This document shows, piece by piece, positions 47,598 through 55,754 of a DNA stretch of 64,000 nucleotides. The translations under genes and the position numbers were made by a program. The stretch lies in the IMG/VR virus record IMGVR_UViG_3300040959_000769, positions 1 through 64,000 of that record; one strand, 5' to 3'. Positions within the stretch are counted from its first letter, which is position 1. Every line of letters starts with the position of its first letter. The DNA is from a virus. The notes under the pieces were generated by a model. It saw nothing but the letters and a program-made list of their open reading frames with translations. It ran no database searches and was not told the DNA's origin.

Positions 47598-48014
47598 ATG
47601 CCACTAAGCGAAGATCACCCTATTGCAAATGAACTTGAAACAATTGTTGCTCGGCACATAAGTGACGGTGACAAAGCAGGAAAAATCGCAGACGAAGTAT
47701 TGAAACTTTTAGACAGAGAGAAGTTGCTGTACTACTCGGATCCAGGACGGGTGCCAGTGATGAACAGTAACGGTCGAGTGCTACTTGCAATACTTGAAGA
47801 CCCAGGCATCACACAACGAGCACTGGCGGTCTACTTGAGAATGTCAGAGTCCGCTGTCCAGAAATGTGTACGAGCTCTGCTCAAAGACGGTGTGATCGTC
47901 AAAAAGATGAAAGGCAAACGGAACCATTACGAGTTCAACAAGCAGAAAGGGATGTCACACCCTGACGTCAGTCGTCTGCTGGGGACTCTTCTTCCGCTGC
48001 TGTCTGGGTCATAA
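47598..48014 (+). CDS. Winged-helix (MarR/ArsR-like) regulator
   Basis: 138 residues. GRVLLAILEDPGITQRALAVYL, MSESAVQKCVRALLKDGVI and the wing VKKMKGKRNHYEF make a typical winged helix; the N-terminus is helical and may dimerise. Probably binds the palindrome just upstream and so controls itself and the divergent metallophosphoesterase unit. Its 3' end overlaps the convergent gene by 47 nt. Confidence 0.75.
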   Translation: MPLSEDHPIANELETIVARHISDGDKAGKIADEVLKLLDREKLLYYSDPGRVPVMNSNGRVLLAILEDPGITQRALAVYLRMSESAVQKCVRALLKDGVIVKKMKGKRNHYEFNKQKGMSHPDVSRLLGTLLPLLSGS

Positions 48015-48324
48015 GCCAAGCAGAGAACGCCTCGTCAGCGATTGGGATTACCCACACTTGGCACAGATCCGGGTCGTCAGTGTCGCCACTTACCATCCAT
48101 GCGATCTCCATGTCTGATGAAACTTCAGAGACACCTACGTTGCAGTCCAACCCGTAACGGTCAAGGAACCATTCAACGATGCAGTCAAACTTGCCAACCT
48201 GACATTCTCTTCCCTCTTCCCCTCGGCACGTAACTACTTGGATTGAGAGTTCGTTGCGGTTGAGTTGCATGTACATGCGATGACCGTCGCTATGCCACAC
48301 GCTTTCGGAGGAAATGTCAATCAT
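47968..48324 (-). CDS. Hypothetical acidic protein
   Basis: 118 residues, beta-rich (MYMQLNRNELSIQVV; CQVWVIPIADEAF). A TAGGAT hexamer lies 8 nt before the ATG. No family recognised. Confidence 0.6.
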   Translation of the reverse strand: MIDISSESVWHSDGHRMYMQLNRNELSIQVVTCRGEEGRECQVGKFDCIVEWFLDRYGLDCNVGVSEVSSDMEIAWMVSGDTDDPDLCQVWVIPIADEAFSAWLMTQTAAEEESPADD

Positions 48325-48437
48325 TTGGATAAATCCTAAAAATAGGGTTCGGCTTCTTTAAATCCCCCGGTATCCATATACATTATCTCACATCACTATT
48401 GCGCATGAGGAACCCTCGCCTGTTCTAAGATAGGTTC

Positions 48438-48557
48438 ATGGAAGACCCTGTAGAGAAGGTTGAAACAGACGACAAGCTTGACTTGTACTGCATTGAGTGC
48501 GGAATGTTGCTGGCTCGAAGCGACGAGCGATGCCACCAATGTGGAGCGTTTCAGTAA
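48438..48557 (+). CDS. Tiny zinc-ribbon protein
   Basis: 39 residues with CIECGMLLARSDERCHQCG, two C-x2-C pairs. TAAGAT lies 6 nt before the ATG, so it is probably leaderless. Function unknown. Confidence 0.6.
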   Translation: MEDPVEKVETDDKLDLYCIECGMLLARSDERCHQCGAFQ

Positions 48558-48564
48558 GACGCCT

Positions 48565-49335
48565 CTAGTTTCTCTCTGTACCGCCAAACATCAAAAAACT
48601 TTCCTCAGGTAAAAACATTTTACCTATCTCAAAATACGCATCAAGTGTGTATTTCGTAGCGTAGTGACCAACGAAAACGTAGCGTTCGCCGCTAATCACT
48701 GGCTTTATGCCATGTTTGTACATTTCTGACGATGGCCAGCCGTACACCTCGCCTGCTTCTTGATCAATAACTAACGTCGGGTTGCTGTCAGGGGCTCCGT
48801 TAGCACAAAAGTAAATCTCGCCACCGTCAAAATCTTCGTTCAGTAGCAGCGAGCAACTTGAATCAAGAAGGAAAAGCGGGAAGGGTCGATTTCTAAAGAA
48901 GCCCCCAATATTTTCTAGTTGGTCGTTACTGAACCAACGTGAAACGATAGGTTGATCTGAATGTTGATTCATAAACGAACCAACTGGGTACTTTTTGATT
49001 GAGAACGACAAGCAGTGCATTTGATGTCCCCTGCTTTCCGTCATGAACTTTTCAGTTGGCTCAACTAGCTCATCCAGAATGAATTTCGCTGATGGATCGT
49101 CAACACCTAAGCCAGCCAGATGTGCCATAGGATCCCCAACTCGCAAACCGGATATGGGAAGCCAAGGCGACAAAACACTCATATTGAGTGTTCCACATTT
49201 CTGGTCAAAGGTGCGGTGGAGGGGAGAACTCTCACCAAGATCAGCGTTTTCAAATAGTTCAATAGCGTTTAGACACGTATCTTCAGATATGAGATTTTTT
49301 CTGGAAGCGAGTAAAGGAAATTCAGAACCGCTCAT
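48565..49335 (-). CDS. 2OG-Fe(II) oxygenase, prolyl-4-hydroxylase type
   Basis: 256 residues. Iron site HSD (His125, Asp127) in YPVGSFMNQHSDQ, then SLLLNEDFDGGEIYF, and the second His208 (YKHGIKPV) with Arg218 (GERYVFV) for 2-oxoglutarate. This is the P4H-like phage/cyanophage oxygenase layout, clearly different from the PF13759-like gene at 15322. Substrate unknown (protein or nucleotide). Confidence 0.82.
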   Translation of the reverse strand: MSGSEFPLLASRKNLISEDTCLNAIELFENADLGESSPLHRTFDQKCGTLNMSVLSPWLPISGLRVGDPMAHLAGLGVDDPSAKFILDELVEPTEKFMTESRGHQMHCLSFSIKKYPVGSFMNQHSDQPIVSRWFSNDQLENIGGFFRNRPFPLFLLDSSCSLLLNEDFDGGEIYFCANGAPDSNPTLVIDQEAGEVYGWPSSEMYKHGIKPVISGERYVFVGHYATKYTLDAYFEIGKMFLPEESFLMFGGTERN

Positions 49336-49349
49336 TCAGAAATAGTAAC

Positions 49350-49619
49350 TTAACTAGATTGCTTCGGAGGGCGTCCTCGCTTCTTCGGAGCAGGAGCCGC
49401 CTGATTCATATGCCACTCAATGTGGTCATCAACACGCTCACTAACCCGCCTGACGTCTGTCTTGACGTCTTCAACATCTCCGTGGATGTCTTTAAGGATG
49501 TCTCTCACCATTCCATGGTCGCGGTTGTTGTCTCTGCGTAGTTTCTCAATGAGGACTGTAAGTAATGTCCCAAGTCCGACTGCAACCGCTGCTACTGCTT
49601 CGCCCATGGAAATGTCCAT
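49350..49619 (-). CDS. Membrane-anchored coiled-coil protein with AT-hook-like tail
   Basis: 89 residues. N-terminal membrane segment (GEAVAAVAVGLGTLLTVLI), a charged coiled coil (IHGDVEDVKTDVRRVSERVDDHI) and a basic KKRGRPPKQ end. Such N-anchored coiled coils often lie in lysis regions (holin-associated or spanin-like accessory proteins). AGAGGGA precedes the ATG. Confidence 0.65.
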   Translation of the reverse strand: MDISMGEAVAAVAVGLGTLLTVLIEKLRRDNNRDHGMVRDILKDIHGDVEDVKTDVRRVSERVDDHIEWHMNQAAPAPKKRGRPPKQSS

Positions 49620-49718
49620 GATCTTCCCTCTTCATCTAGAGATCTAGTGAGAGGGAACTTTTCCCTCGGTTACATTTTACAACAACTGCTTACACGTTTT
49701 AGTAAACGTTGACAGTTT

Positions 49719-50063
49719 TCACATTGATTTAGGCAACAAAAGACCTGCATCAACCAAGGAATCATTTAGGCATGAAGTCATCTTTATGTCACTGAAAAGA
49801 TAGCCGTAGAAAATTTCAGGTTCGCCTGATGACAGAACTGTCCCCACATAAACGACTGTATGTCCAGCAAACCAGTCATAGATGTAGTCGATCGCAGTTT
49901 GCCAACCAGGGGCATCGCTCATGGGGCTCGGTTCAGCCGGAGCCTCAACACCATGTAAATGCAAGCGTATCCGAGTAGATACACCAAACCCCAACTCAAT
50001 AAGAAGATCAATGGTCGTTGAGTCAACAATCTTGACAAGTTTGGCTTCATGGAGTGTCCTCAT
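49719..50063 (-). CDS. SNase-like (thermonuclease-fold) protein, active site doubtful
   Basis: 114 residues. ATG-proximal LVKIVDSTTIDLLIELGFGV, then RIRLHLHGVEAPAE, WFAGHTVVYVGT, and LLLPKS end: the layout of staphylococcal-nuclease-like OB folds. The usual D-G-D-T metal loop reads D-S-T-T here, so activity is uncertain. GGGGAAGG precedes the ATG. Confidence 0.65.
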   Translation of the reverse strand: MRTLHEAKLVKIVDSTTIDLLIELGFGVSTRIRLHLHGVEAPAEPSPMSDAPGWQTAIDYIYDWFAGHTVVYVGTVLSSGEPEIFYGYLFSDIKMTSCLNDSLVDAGLLLPKSM

Positions 50064-50113
50064 AACCTTCCCCGATTATTGTTGAATCTCCACAGAGATG
50101 TCAATAGCGGAAA

Positions 50114-50245
50114 CTATTTGTCCCACTCTTTAGCAGTAGGTTCAGGCTTGCGCTTGGCAGGCACAGTTTTTGCTCTCAAAACGTTTTTGTCTGAGAACCT
50201 TTGGCGGTCTTCTTTTGACCATTTTGATTTAGTAGATGACGACAT
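50114..50245 (-). CDS. Small basic protein
   Basis: 43 residues (MSSSTKSKWSKEDRQRFSDK start), strongly basic, AAGGATC upstream. Function unknown. Confidence 0.5.
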   Translation of the reverse strand: MSSSTKSKWSKEDRQRFSDKNVLRAKTVPAKRKPEPTAKEWDK

Positions 50246-50255
50246 GATGGGATCC

Positions 50256-50348
50256 TTAGTTATTGAAAAAACTATTCAGTATTAAACCAGCCATCAAGAT
50301 ACCAGACATGAAAGAAATTATTGTGGCTACCCACAAGATTATCTTCAT
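50256..50348 (-). CDS. Tiny membrane peptide of the lysis region
   Basis: 30 residues, essentially one membrane helix (KIILWVATIISFMSGILMAG then LILNSFFNN). Weak ribosome site. May modulate the holin next to it. Confidence 0.45.
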   Translation of the reverse strand: MKIILWVATIISFMSGILMAGLILNSFFNN

Positions 50349-50363
50349 TAATGACTTCAAAGT

Positions 50364-50597
50364 TCAGTCGTCATCCTTCTTGGAACCCTTGGCACCGAAG
50401 TATCCACCGATGATACCGATGACACCGCCAAGAGCAGTCTGGACAAGCGTCATCACGTCAGAAGAAACTTCAACAGCCTCGCCAGTTGTTCGAGTCTCAA
50501 TAGCAGCAACGAGATAGTCGCCGACAATGGCAACGAGGATTGCTGCCATGACACCGACGGCAAGCACGTACATGGTTCTTTCTTTCATGTCTTTCAT
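50364..50597 (-). CDS. Holin-like membrane protein
   Basis: 77 residues, two membrane helices (MYVLAVGVMAAILVAIVGDYLVA and TLVQTALGGVIGIIGGYFGA) with a charged KGSKKDDD tail. ATGA overlap with the LPxTG-protein gene. Size, topology and position near the endolysin fit a holin or antiholin. Confidence 0.65.
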   Translation of the reverse strand: MKDMKERTMYVLAVGVMAAILVAIVGDYLVAAIETRTTGEAVEVSSDVMTLVQTALGGVIGIIGGYFGAKGSKKDDD

Positions 50598-52039
50598 TTC
50601 GATGCAGCTTTTCTGCGGATTGAGGAGATCCCGATAGTCAGAATCCCGGCGTTGATCATGATTACTGCAAGTATCAATCTGCTATTGGTTGAGCCACCTG
50701 TGACCGGAAGGACGCCGTGATCATGGCTTGAATGATCATGTTCTGTCGTCGTTGTAACAACTTCGGTTGTGGTGGGAGACTCGGTAGTCGCAGGCGCTGG
50801 TGCTGGAGCTTCAGTCGTTTCAGGAACTGGCGCTTCAGTAGTGGTTGGCGCTTCAGTAGTGGTTGGCGCTGCGGTCGTGGTAGGCGCTTGAGTCGTAGTC
50901 GGTGCTGCAGTAGTAGTTGGCGCTGCGGTCGTCGTAGGAGCCTCAGTGGTCGTAGTCGGAGGATTCCATGAAACAGTCGCGGAAACGGTCTTCTCAACAC
51001 CATTAACTGTTGCGGTCGCCGTGTAGACAGCAGTACCTTCGCTCTCAGTTCTCACCGTGATTGTGGCAACACCACTAGCGTCGGTGGTAGCCGTGAGCAC
51101 TTCGCCAGCATCTGGACCAGAACTAACCGTCACGGTAACTTCCACACCTTCCTGCGGCGTGCCATCAAGTGTTTGGGCTACCGCAGTGATAATGAGATCT
51201 TCCCCGGCATTCGGGTTCTCTGGGGAAATCGTCAAAGTGAAAGAACTTGGCAGTGAAACTTCGCCACCGCCGATGGACACTGCCACGATGCTTGATGATC
51301 CAGTTGGGTATTCCCATTCTGCAAGTGTCCTCAAACCACCAAGATCTCCGGTGAAGTATCCGTGCCAACAGGCGACAACGTCAGCGTTAGTCAAACCGAA
51401 ATCAGTAGTGCCATCAGCGGTAGCGTCTGGACCACCATTACACCCACCATCGTTGAATACAGCGTCAGGCAACAGGGCGGTAAGCCACCCGAAGGTGTTG
51501 TAGTTAGCAAACAAACCACCACCAGAGTTCACATAGTCAGCAATCTTCTCGGCGTTATCAGTGAACTTGCCGCTGATAGCCCCACTACGTCCCCAGTCGT
51601 CAGGAATCCAGATAACACGCGGCGGATCAGAAACAATGTTCGTCCCAAAGAATGTGTCAATTTCTGCTTCCGTATTGAAGAACTCGACTTCAGGGGCAGT
51701 ATCAAAAGATGAAAGGAAGATAGGAATCTGGGTGTCCCAGTCGCTACCGCACCCACCGACCGACGAACCAACACCCAGAATCGCAATTTTTCCGTTGTTG
51801 CCCGGCATCAAAGACTGCGAGTAAACACTGTCCAACACCTTGGCAATATAGTTTTCTGTTCCCTCTCCATACACGGCGTGACACGCAGGGTCCATGCCGT
51901 CCAAAACCATAGGTCCGCCACCGCTACCGGAGGCAAAAGCAGGCGTGCTAAACGATGGTGTCGGAACGACACTTAGGCATCCAATAGCAATTAGAGCAAC
52001 GCCAATGACATTCGCAACATTTCTCCGAACGAAACCCAT
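50594..52039 (-). CDS. Secreted LPxTG cell-wall-anchored protein with Ig-like domain and Thr-rich stalk
   Basis: 481 residues. Signal peptide at about 1-38 (VIGVALIAIGCLSVVPTPSF), a globular domain (45-265), a Big_1-like Ig domain (EVTVTVSSGPDAGEVLTATTD then GVATITVRT), a TTTEAP-type Thr/Pro stalk (370-425), then LPVTG at 444-448, a membrane helix and the RRKAASK stop-transfer tail. This is a complete sortase substrate: host sortase would link it to the wall. Finding it in the late lysis block of a phage is unusual; it may decorate infected cells or block secondary infection. ATGA overlap with the holin-like gene. Confidence 0.85.
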   Translation of the reverse strand: MGFVRRNVANVIGVALIAIGCLSVVPTPSFSTPAFASGSGGGPMVLDGMDPACHAVYGEGTENYIAKVLDSVYSQSLMPGNNGKIAILGVGSSVGGCGSDWDTQIPIFLSSFDTAPEVEFFNTEAEIDTFFGTNIVSDPPRVIWIPDDWGRSGAISGKFTDNAEKIADYVNSGGGLFANYNTFGWLTALLPDAVFNDGGCNGGPDATADGTTDFGLTNADVVACWHGYFTGDLGGLRTLAEWEYPTGSSSIVAVSIGGGEVSLPSSFTLTISPENPNAGEDLIITAVAQTLDGTPQEGVEVTVTVSSGPDAGEVLTATTDASGVATITVRTESEGTAVYTATATVNGVEKTVSATVSWNPPTTTTEAPTTTAAPTTTAAPTTTQAPTTTAAPTTTEAPTTTEAPVPETTEAPAPAPATTESPTTTEVVTTTTEHDHSSHDHGVLPVTGGSTNSRLILAVIMINAGILTIGISSIRRKAASK

Positions 52040-52072
52040 TTTTTAAGCCCCCTATTGGCTTTGCTGATTTTT

Positions 52073-53107
52073 TCAGCCAAACATTGCTTTCCAAGTGCGA
52101 GGACCGACAACACCATCAGCCGGACCACACTGAGCACGGTTTTGACGCTGGAAACGACGAACTGCTTCCAATGTGCGAGGACCAAACTTTCCGTCGGTCG
52201 CAACACCCACACGATTCTGGATTTGCTCAACAACGGGTCCTGAAGAAAGACGCTTGACTGGCGAACCAGGATAAGGCAACAACTTTGCCTCGGAACCGTC
52301 ATCGCCACCATCATCCGGCACAACAACCTTGGCGGCAGGCTTTTTCGCTGGAGCCTTGGGAGCAGGGGCTGAACCGCCATCATGATCGCAACCCTCAGCG
52401 GCGTGACCGGCAGACCCTGGTCCCCAAATGCCATCAACATGGAGATCATGCGTTGACTGCCAAGCACGCACAGCCTCTTCGGTCTTTGAACCAAAGTCAC
52501 CGTCAGCCGTAGCGCCAACAATCTCTTGCATTTCCTTGACTTCGTCACCTTTTGAACCCTTGGTCAGCCACGGCTTTTTGCCTCGTGGAGCCTTCGGCGC
52601 AGGAGCAGAAGCAGACGCTTTCACCTCAACGGGGGCGTCACCAAGGAGTTCTTTGAATGCGTCAATGTAGAACTGGGCGTCATCGGCTTTTTCATTCGAT
52701 ATCTCGACGTGTACCCAATCTCCGTTAGGTGCGCCGCTGAACGCCTTTTTGTCATAGACCTGCCAAGCATCTCGGTCGCATTTGTATCCGCGACCCCAAG
52801 GCTTTGGGTAGTAGTCAAAGACTGCTTCAATGTGAAGTGCGTCGGCGTTCTCCACGAGGAAGTCCATCATTTTGCAAGCGTCTTCGTAGTTACCAGTTCC
52901 ACGGTATGGCTTACCTCGCCAAGAAAGGTCCGCCCCTCGACCCGTCGCATGGACGCTGTACGAGGATTTTCCTCTTTTCTTACGAACGCCAAAGCTTCCG
53001 TTATTCCAAAGCCCAAAATGTGCTTCAAGAAGGTCAATGAGTGCTTCCATTCCAGCACGCTTGCCTGAAGCGATTTCGTCAAATCCGGTGTACGGGCGCT
53101 TAGCCAT
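52073..53107 (-). CDS. Endolysin: M15-like peptidase with two peptidoglycan-binding domains
   Basis: 344 residues. Catalytic domain 1-150 with SVHATGRGAD (His53, Asp60) and DWVHVE (His133), the zinc ligands of M15/VanY-type D-Ala-D-Ala or L-Ala-D-Glu peptidases. Two PG_binding_1 domains at about 186-237 and 283-343 (DGDFGSKTEEAVRAWQ; DGKFGPRTLEAVRRFQ) joined by Ala/Pro/Lys linkers. Cuts cell-wall peptides at lysis after the holin opens the membrane. Immediately upstream of the holin genes' 3' neighbours. Confidence 0.9.
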   Translation of the reverse strand: MAKRPYTGFDEIASGKRAGMEALIDLLEAHFGLWNNGSFGVRKKRGKSSYSVHATGRGADLSWRGKPYRGTGNYEDACKMMDFLVENADALHIEAVFDYYPKPWGRGYKCDRDAWQVYDKKAFSGAPNGDWVHVEISNEKADDAQFYIDAFKELLGDAPVEVKASASAPAPKAPRGKKPWLTKGSKGDEVKEMQEIVGATADGDFGSKTEEAVRAWQSTHDLHVDGIWGPGSAGHAAEGCDHDGGSAPAPKAPAKKPAAKVVVPDDGGDDGSEAKLLPYPGSPVKRLSSGPVVEQIQNRVGVATDGKFGPRTLEAVRRFQRQNRAQCGPADGVVGPRTWKAMFG

Positions 53108-53179
53108 TACAAACTCCTTGGTTGTGGATGCTTCTATTTTAGCATTGTGAAGTTATGTGCTGTGGCTGAATGCCTTTAT

Positions 53180-53428
53180 TCACTTAGTCATGACTGGAGC
53201 TGCGGAAAAAACCTCGTTGATCTCTTCCTGATCAAGTTGACCGTCACCGACATAAGCGCGAGCCAAGCCTTCAACGACTTTTGCGACACCCGTAACGCCT
53301 GCCATCACAGCAGCCTGCCAAACTTCTATGCCGACAAGAGTTCCTGTGCCGATCATTCCGAGGGCAGTCATTACGAAATATGCAAATATCCTTTTTGCAA
53401 TTCCCCACCACATGTCCATATCATTCAT
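53180..53428 (-). CDS. Putative holin
   Basis: 82 residues. A first segment (IFAYFVMTALGMIGTGTLVGI) and a second (WQAAVMAGVTGVAKVVEGLA), then an acidic tail with GDGQLDQEE. This is the actinophage holin layout (Ala/Gly-rich second helix, EF-hand-like acidic end). It overlaps the previous membrane gene by 8 nt and precedes the endolysin. Confidence 0.75.
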   Translation of the reverse strand: MNDMDMWWGIAKRIFAYFVMTALGMIGTGTLVGIEVWQAAVMAGVTGVAKVVEGLARAYVGDGQLDQEEINEVFSAAPVMTK

Positions 53429-53621
53429 CTCCTGAACTTGAAATAATTACCAGTAAATGGATCACCAAAGCAGAGATAGACATGTAAAGACCCCATTTGA
53501 GTGTGTCTCCACTCAAAGTGATCAAAACTAGACCCGTCCCAGCGAGTGTCCATGCAAGATCGCCCAACTCAAACCAAAGTTGAACAATCTTCTTTTTTAT
53601 TAGAGATAGTGCTTTCTTCAT
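53421..53621 (-). CDS. Second holin-like membrane protein
   Basis: 66 residues, two membrane helices (FELGDLAWTLAGTGLVLITL; GLYMSISALVIHLLVII) after a basic KKALSLIKKK tip. GAGGAAA precedes the ATG. Two adjacent membrane genes before an endolysin are common in actinophages (holin plus modulator). Confidence 0.7.
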   Translation of the reverse strand: MKKALSLIKKKIVQLWFELGDLAWTLAGTGLVLITLSGDTLKWGLYMSISALVIHLLVIISSSGDE

Positions 53622-53623
53622 TT

Positions 53624-55642
53624 TTATTTCCTCCCCCCTCGGGATGAAGATTTTGATTTGCTCACACCTCCAGCGGAACCACCGCCAGAAGTAGGGATAA
53701 CGACGGCAATTGTTGTTACCGCAGTGATGACGCGACGTGTTCCCACGTCAACTAGAGAGTCCTGAGGCACATAGTCGTCAAATCCGCCTTCGAAGATGTT
53801 GACTTCTTCCTCAAATGTCTCTTTGATCTCTTTAGATTCATCTGAAAGCTCTTTGGCGATAGCTTGTTTCACGCCGTCGTCAAGCGTTTCAAAGTTTTCA
53901 GATTGAACGATCTCGGTGATTTCTTCAACAGAGACTTCGCCGTCCAGAACGTGGGCTACGTCTTCGGCGAGTTCTTGATCTTCAATCTTTGAAATCAGGA
54001 GAACTTCGTCAGGCTCAACGTTCTTCAGATCCTCAATATCCAGAACCCCTTCTTCTGGTTCTGTCTGAATTACAACGTCATCAGGTAGCAGAGCCAGGTT
54101 TTCTGGAACGGTAGTAGGCGTCGGCGCTACGGTGGTCGTCGGGCTCGTCGTTGCAGGCAGGACAGTTGAGGTGGTCGTAGACGACGACGTCGTTGTCGGT
54201 GGCAACGATGTAGTGGTGGTTGTAGTTGGAGCGGTAGTGGTAGGTGCGACTGTCGTTGTTGTTGGCGGCGCTGTTGATGTGGTGGTTGTCGTGGAAGTGC
54301 TCGTAGTTGGGGGAACCGTAGTCGTCGAAGTAGTTGTTGATGGCGGCACCTCCGTTGTAGTCGTCGTTGTAGACGTTGTGGTGGGTATGGTTGTTGTAGA
54401 TGTTGTGGAAGTCGTTGTTGTTGGCGGCAGCGTTGTCGTTGTTGTCGTCGTTGATGTTGTGGTGGTTGTTGTCGTTGTCGTTGTGGTTGTTGTGGTTGTC
54501 GTTGGTGGCGGTGGTGCTGAAACCTCAATTTCCATCGTTTCACCGATGTGGCAGTCCCCTTCAGAACCACACGCCAGAATATTAAAATATTTAACACCAC
54601 TACCAATATCTTCGTATGCAACTGTGTAAGAAGTTTGAGAAAAAGTCCCAGTGCTGGAGATAGCACCTTCGTCTTCTAGTTCCCACATGTTCCCGGTGTC
54701 GTTCCAAGCGATTTGGTAATGAGATGGATCCACAAATCCGTCGGAAGAAGCGTCCCAACTAAACGTCAGATCCCCGGTCGCTCTGTCCACCACGTACGTT
54801 TGGTTGTCAACAACGTCGGGCATGTTCATGATTGTCGTTGACTGGACAGGCGTCCAGGAGGAGTACCTGGCTTCCGTGTCATTATCTGATCTGATAGCTA
54901 CGTTAAATAGCCCGTGAGCCTCGTTGAAAAGAGTTTCTATATATGAGGCGTCAAATGTGTATGCGGTGTTCAATGCGTTTTCGTCACCGACATTTCCCGT
55001 CGCCACTCCGTATGGACCGGCGTTGCCGTCATCGTTGAGACCAAATCCGATTGCGTATCGTTCAGGATCGAGTGTGCCACTGGTTGGTGCATCCCAGTCG
55101 GCGGTAACGGTTCCGTTGAAGTAGTCAACGGTCAGGGTGAGGTTTGTTGGTGCTCCGATTGTTTGCGGAACAGTTGTGGTCGTCGTCGTGGTCGTCGTGG
55201 TCGGTGTTCCACCAGTCAACTGAACATCTGTAATGACAAGTTCATAATCACTTGTCCCCCACTCGGGCGTGTTCCCAAGCCCTAACTGCTCAGGGTAATA
55301 TCCTGCGCGTAGGCGGTAGTCGCCAGCGTCCAGCGTCGTGTAAATCTTCGACGACACGCACTGGTCTTGATCGTTGAAGTTGCCGTCGTCGTCGTATGCG
55401 ATCAGTGTGTCTTTGTCGTCATACAACCATAGGTGTGGGTCAACTGTTGCCTCTTCGCACGACTGGTTACTGTTGCCGTAGATGACGACATCAGTGCCGT
55501 CCTGCTCAACTTCAAAGTACCAGTCGGATTCCTCGGTGACCGTGTAGGACGAGGCGTTGGCGGTAGGGGTGCCAGAAATAAACGCCAATATTGCTACAGG
55601 CGCAAATATTCCCCAAATCCCACGACGCCTATTACGAGACAA
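53624..55642 (-). CDS. Large secreted Thr-rich protein with fibronectin-III-like domains
   Basis: 672 residues from the TTG at 55642, chosen because GGAGGTGG lies 5-6 nt upstream. Signal peptide/membrane segment (GIWGIFAPVAILAFISG), a PPC-like beta domain (SDWYFEVEQDG; LDAGDYRLRAGYYP), two FN3-like units (NLTLTVDYFNGTVTADWDAP; DLTFSWDASSDG), then about 140 residues of Thr with Ser/Pro, an acidic helical domain and a Ser/Lys/Arg tail. No LPxTG. Likely exported surface protein or virion fibre; placed between capsid and holin genes. Confidence 0.7.
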   Translation of the reverse strand: MSRNRRRGIWGIFAPVAILAFISGTPTANASSYTVTEESDWYFEVEQDGTDVVIYGNSNQSCEEATVDPHLWLYDDKDTLIAYDDDGNFNDQDQCVSSKIYTTLDAGDYRLRAGYYPEQLGLGNTPEWGTSDYELVITDVQLTGGTPTTTTTTTTTTVPQTIGAPTNLTLTVDYFNGTVTADWDAPTSGTLDPERYAIGFGLNDDGNAGPYGVATGNVGDENALNTAYTFDASYIETLFNEAHGLFNVAIRSDNDTEARYSSWTPVQSTTIMNMPDVVDNQTYVVDRATGDLTFSWDASSDGFVDPSHYQIAWNDTGNMWELEDEGAISSTGTFSQTSYTVAYEDIGSGVKYFNILACGSEGDCHIGETMEIEVSAPPPPTTTTTTTTTTTTTTTTSTTTTTTTLPPTTTTSTTSTTTIPTTTSTTTTTTEVPPSTTTSTTTVPPTTSTSTTTTTSTAPPTTTTVAPTTTAPTTTTTTSLPPTTTSSSTTTSTVLPATTSPTTTVAPTPTTVPENLALLPDDVVIQTEPEEGVLDIEDLKNVEPDEVLLISKIEDQELAEDVAHVLDGEVSVEEITEIVQSENFETLDDGVKQAIAKELSDESKEIKETFEEEVNIFEGGFDDYVPQDSLVDVGTRRVITAVTTIAVVIPTSGGGSAGGVSKSKSSSRGGRK
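54100..54520. repeat. Thr-codon-rich low-complexity tract
   Basis: Plus strand is a run of (GTN)n, mostly GTGGTTGTC-type repeats, encoding the Thr-rich stalk on the minus strand. Prone to slippage and length variation. Confidence 0.85.
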
Positions 55643-55700
55643 AAGCCCACCTCCACATAAATAATAGCAGGGAGTCAAATAGTGCTATGTCCATAAAAGA

Positions 55701-55731
55701 GAAAACCCCCCGGCTCCGAAGAGCCGAGGGG
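55701..55731 (-). terminator. Terminator of the capsid gene
   Basis: Minus strand: CCCCTCGGCTC, TTCG tetraloop, GAGCCGGGGG then GTTTTCTCTTTT. Separates the capsid unit from the surface/lysis cassette. Confidence 0.92.
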
Positions 55732-55754
55732 CAATCTCTACTGAGTGTTTATGT

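Noticed and set aside
54132-54629. Long plus-strand frame of almost only Val and Gly
   Set aside because: It is the reverse complement of the Thr-codon tract of the leftward surface protein, which has signal peptide and domains; the Val run has no start context.
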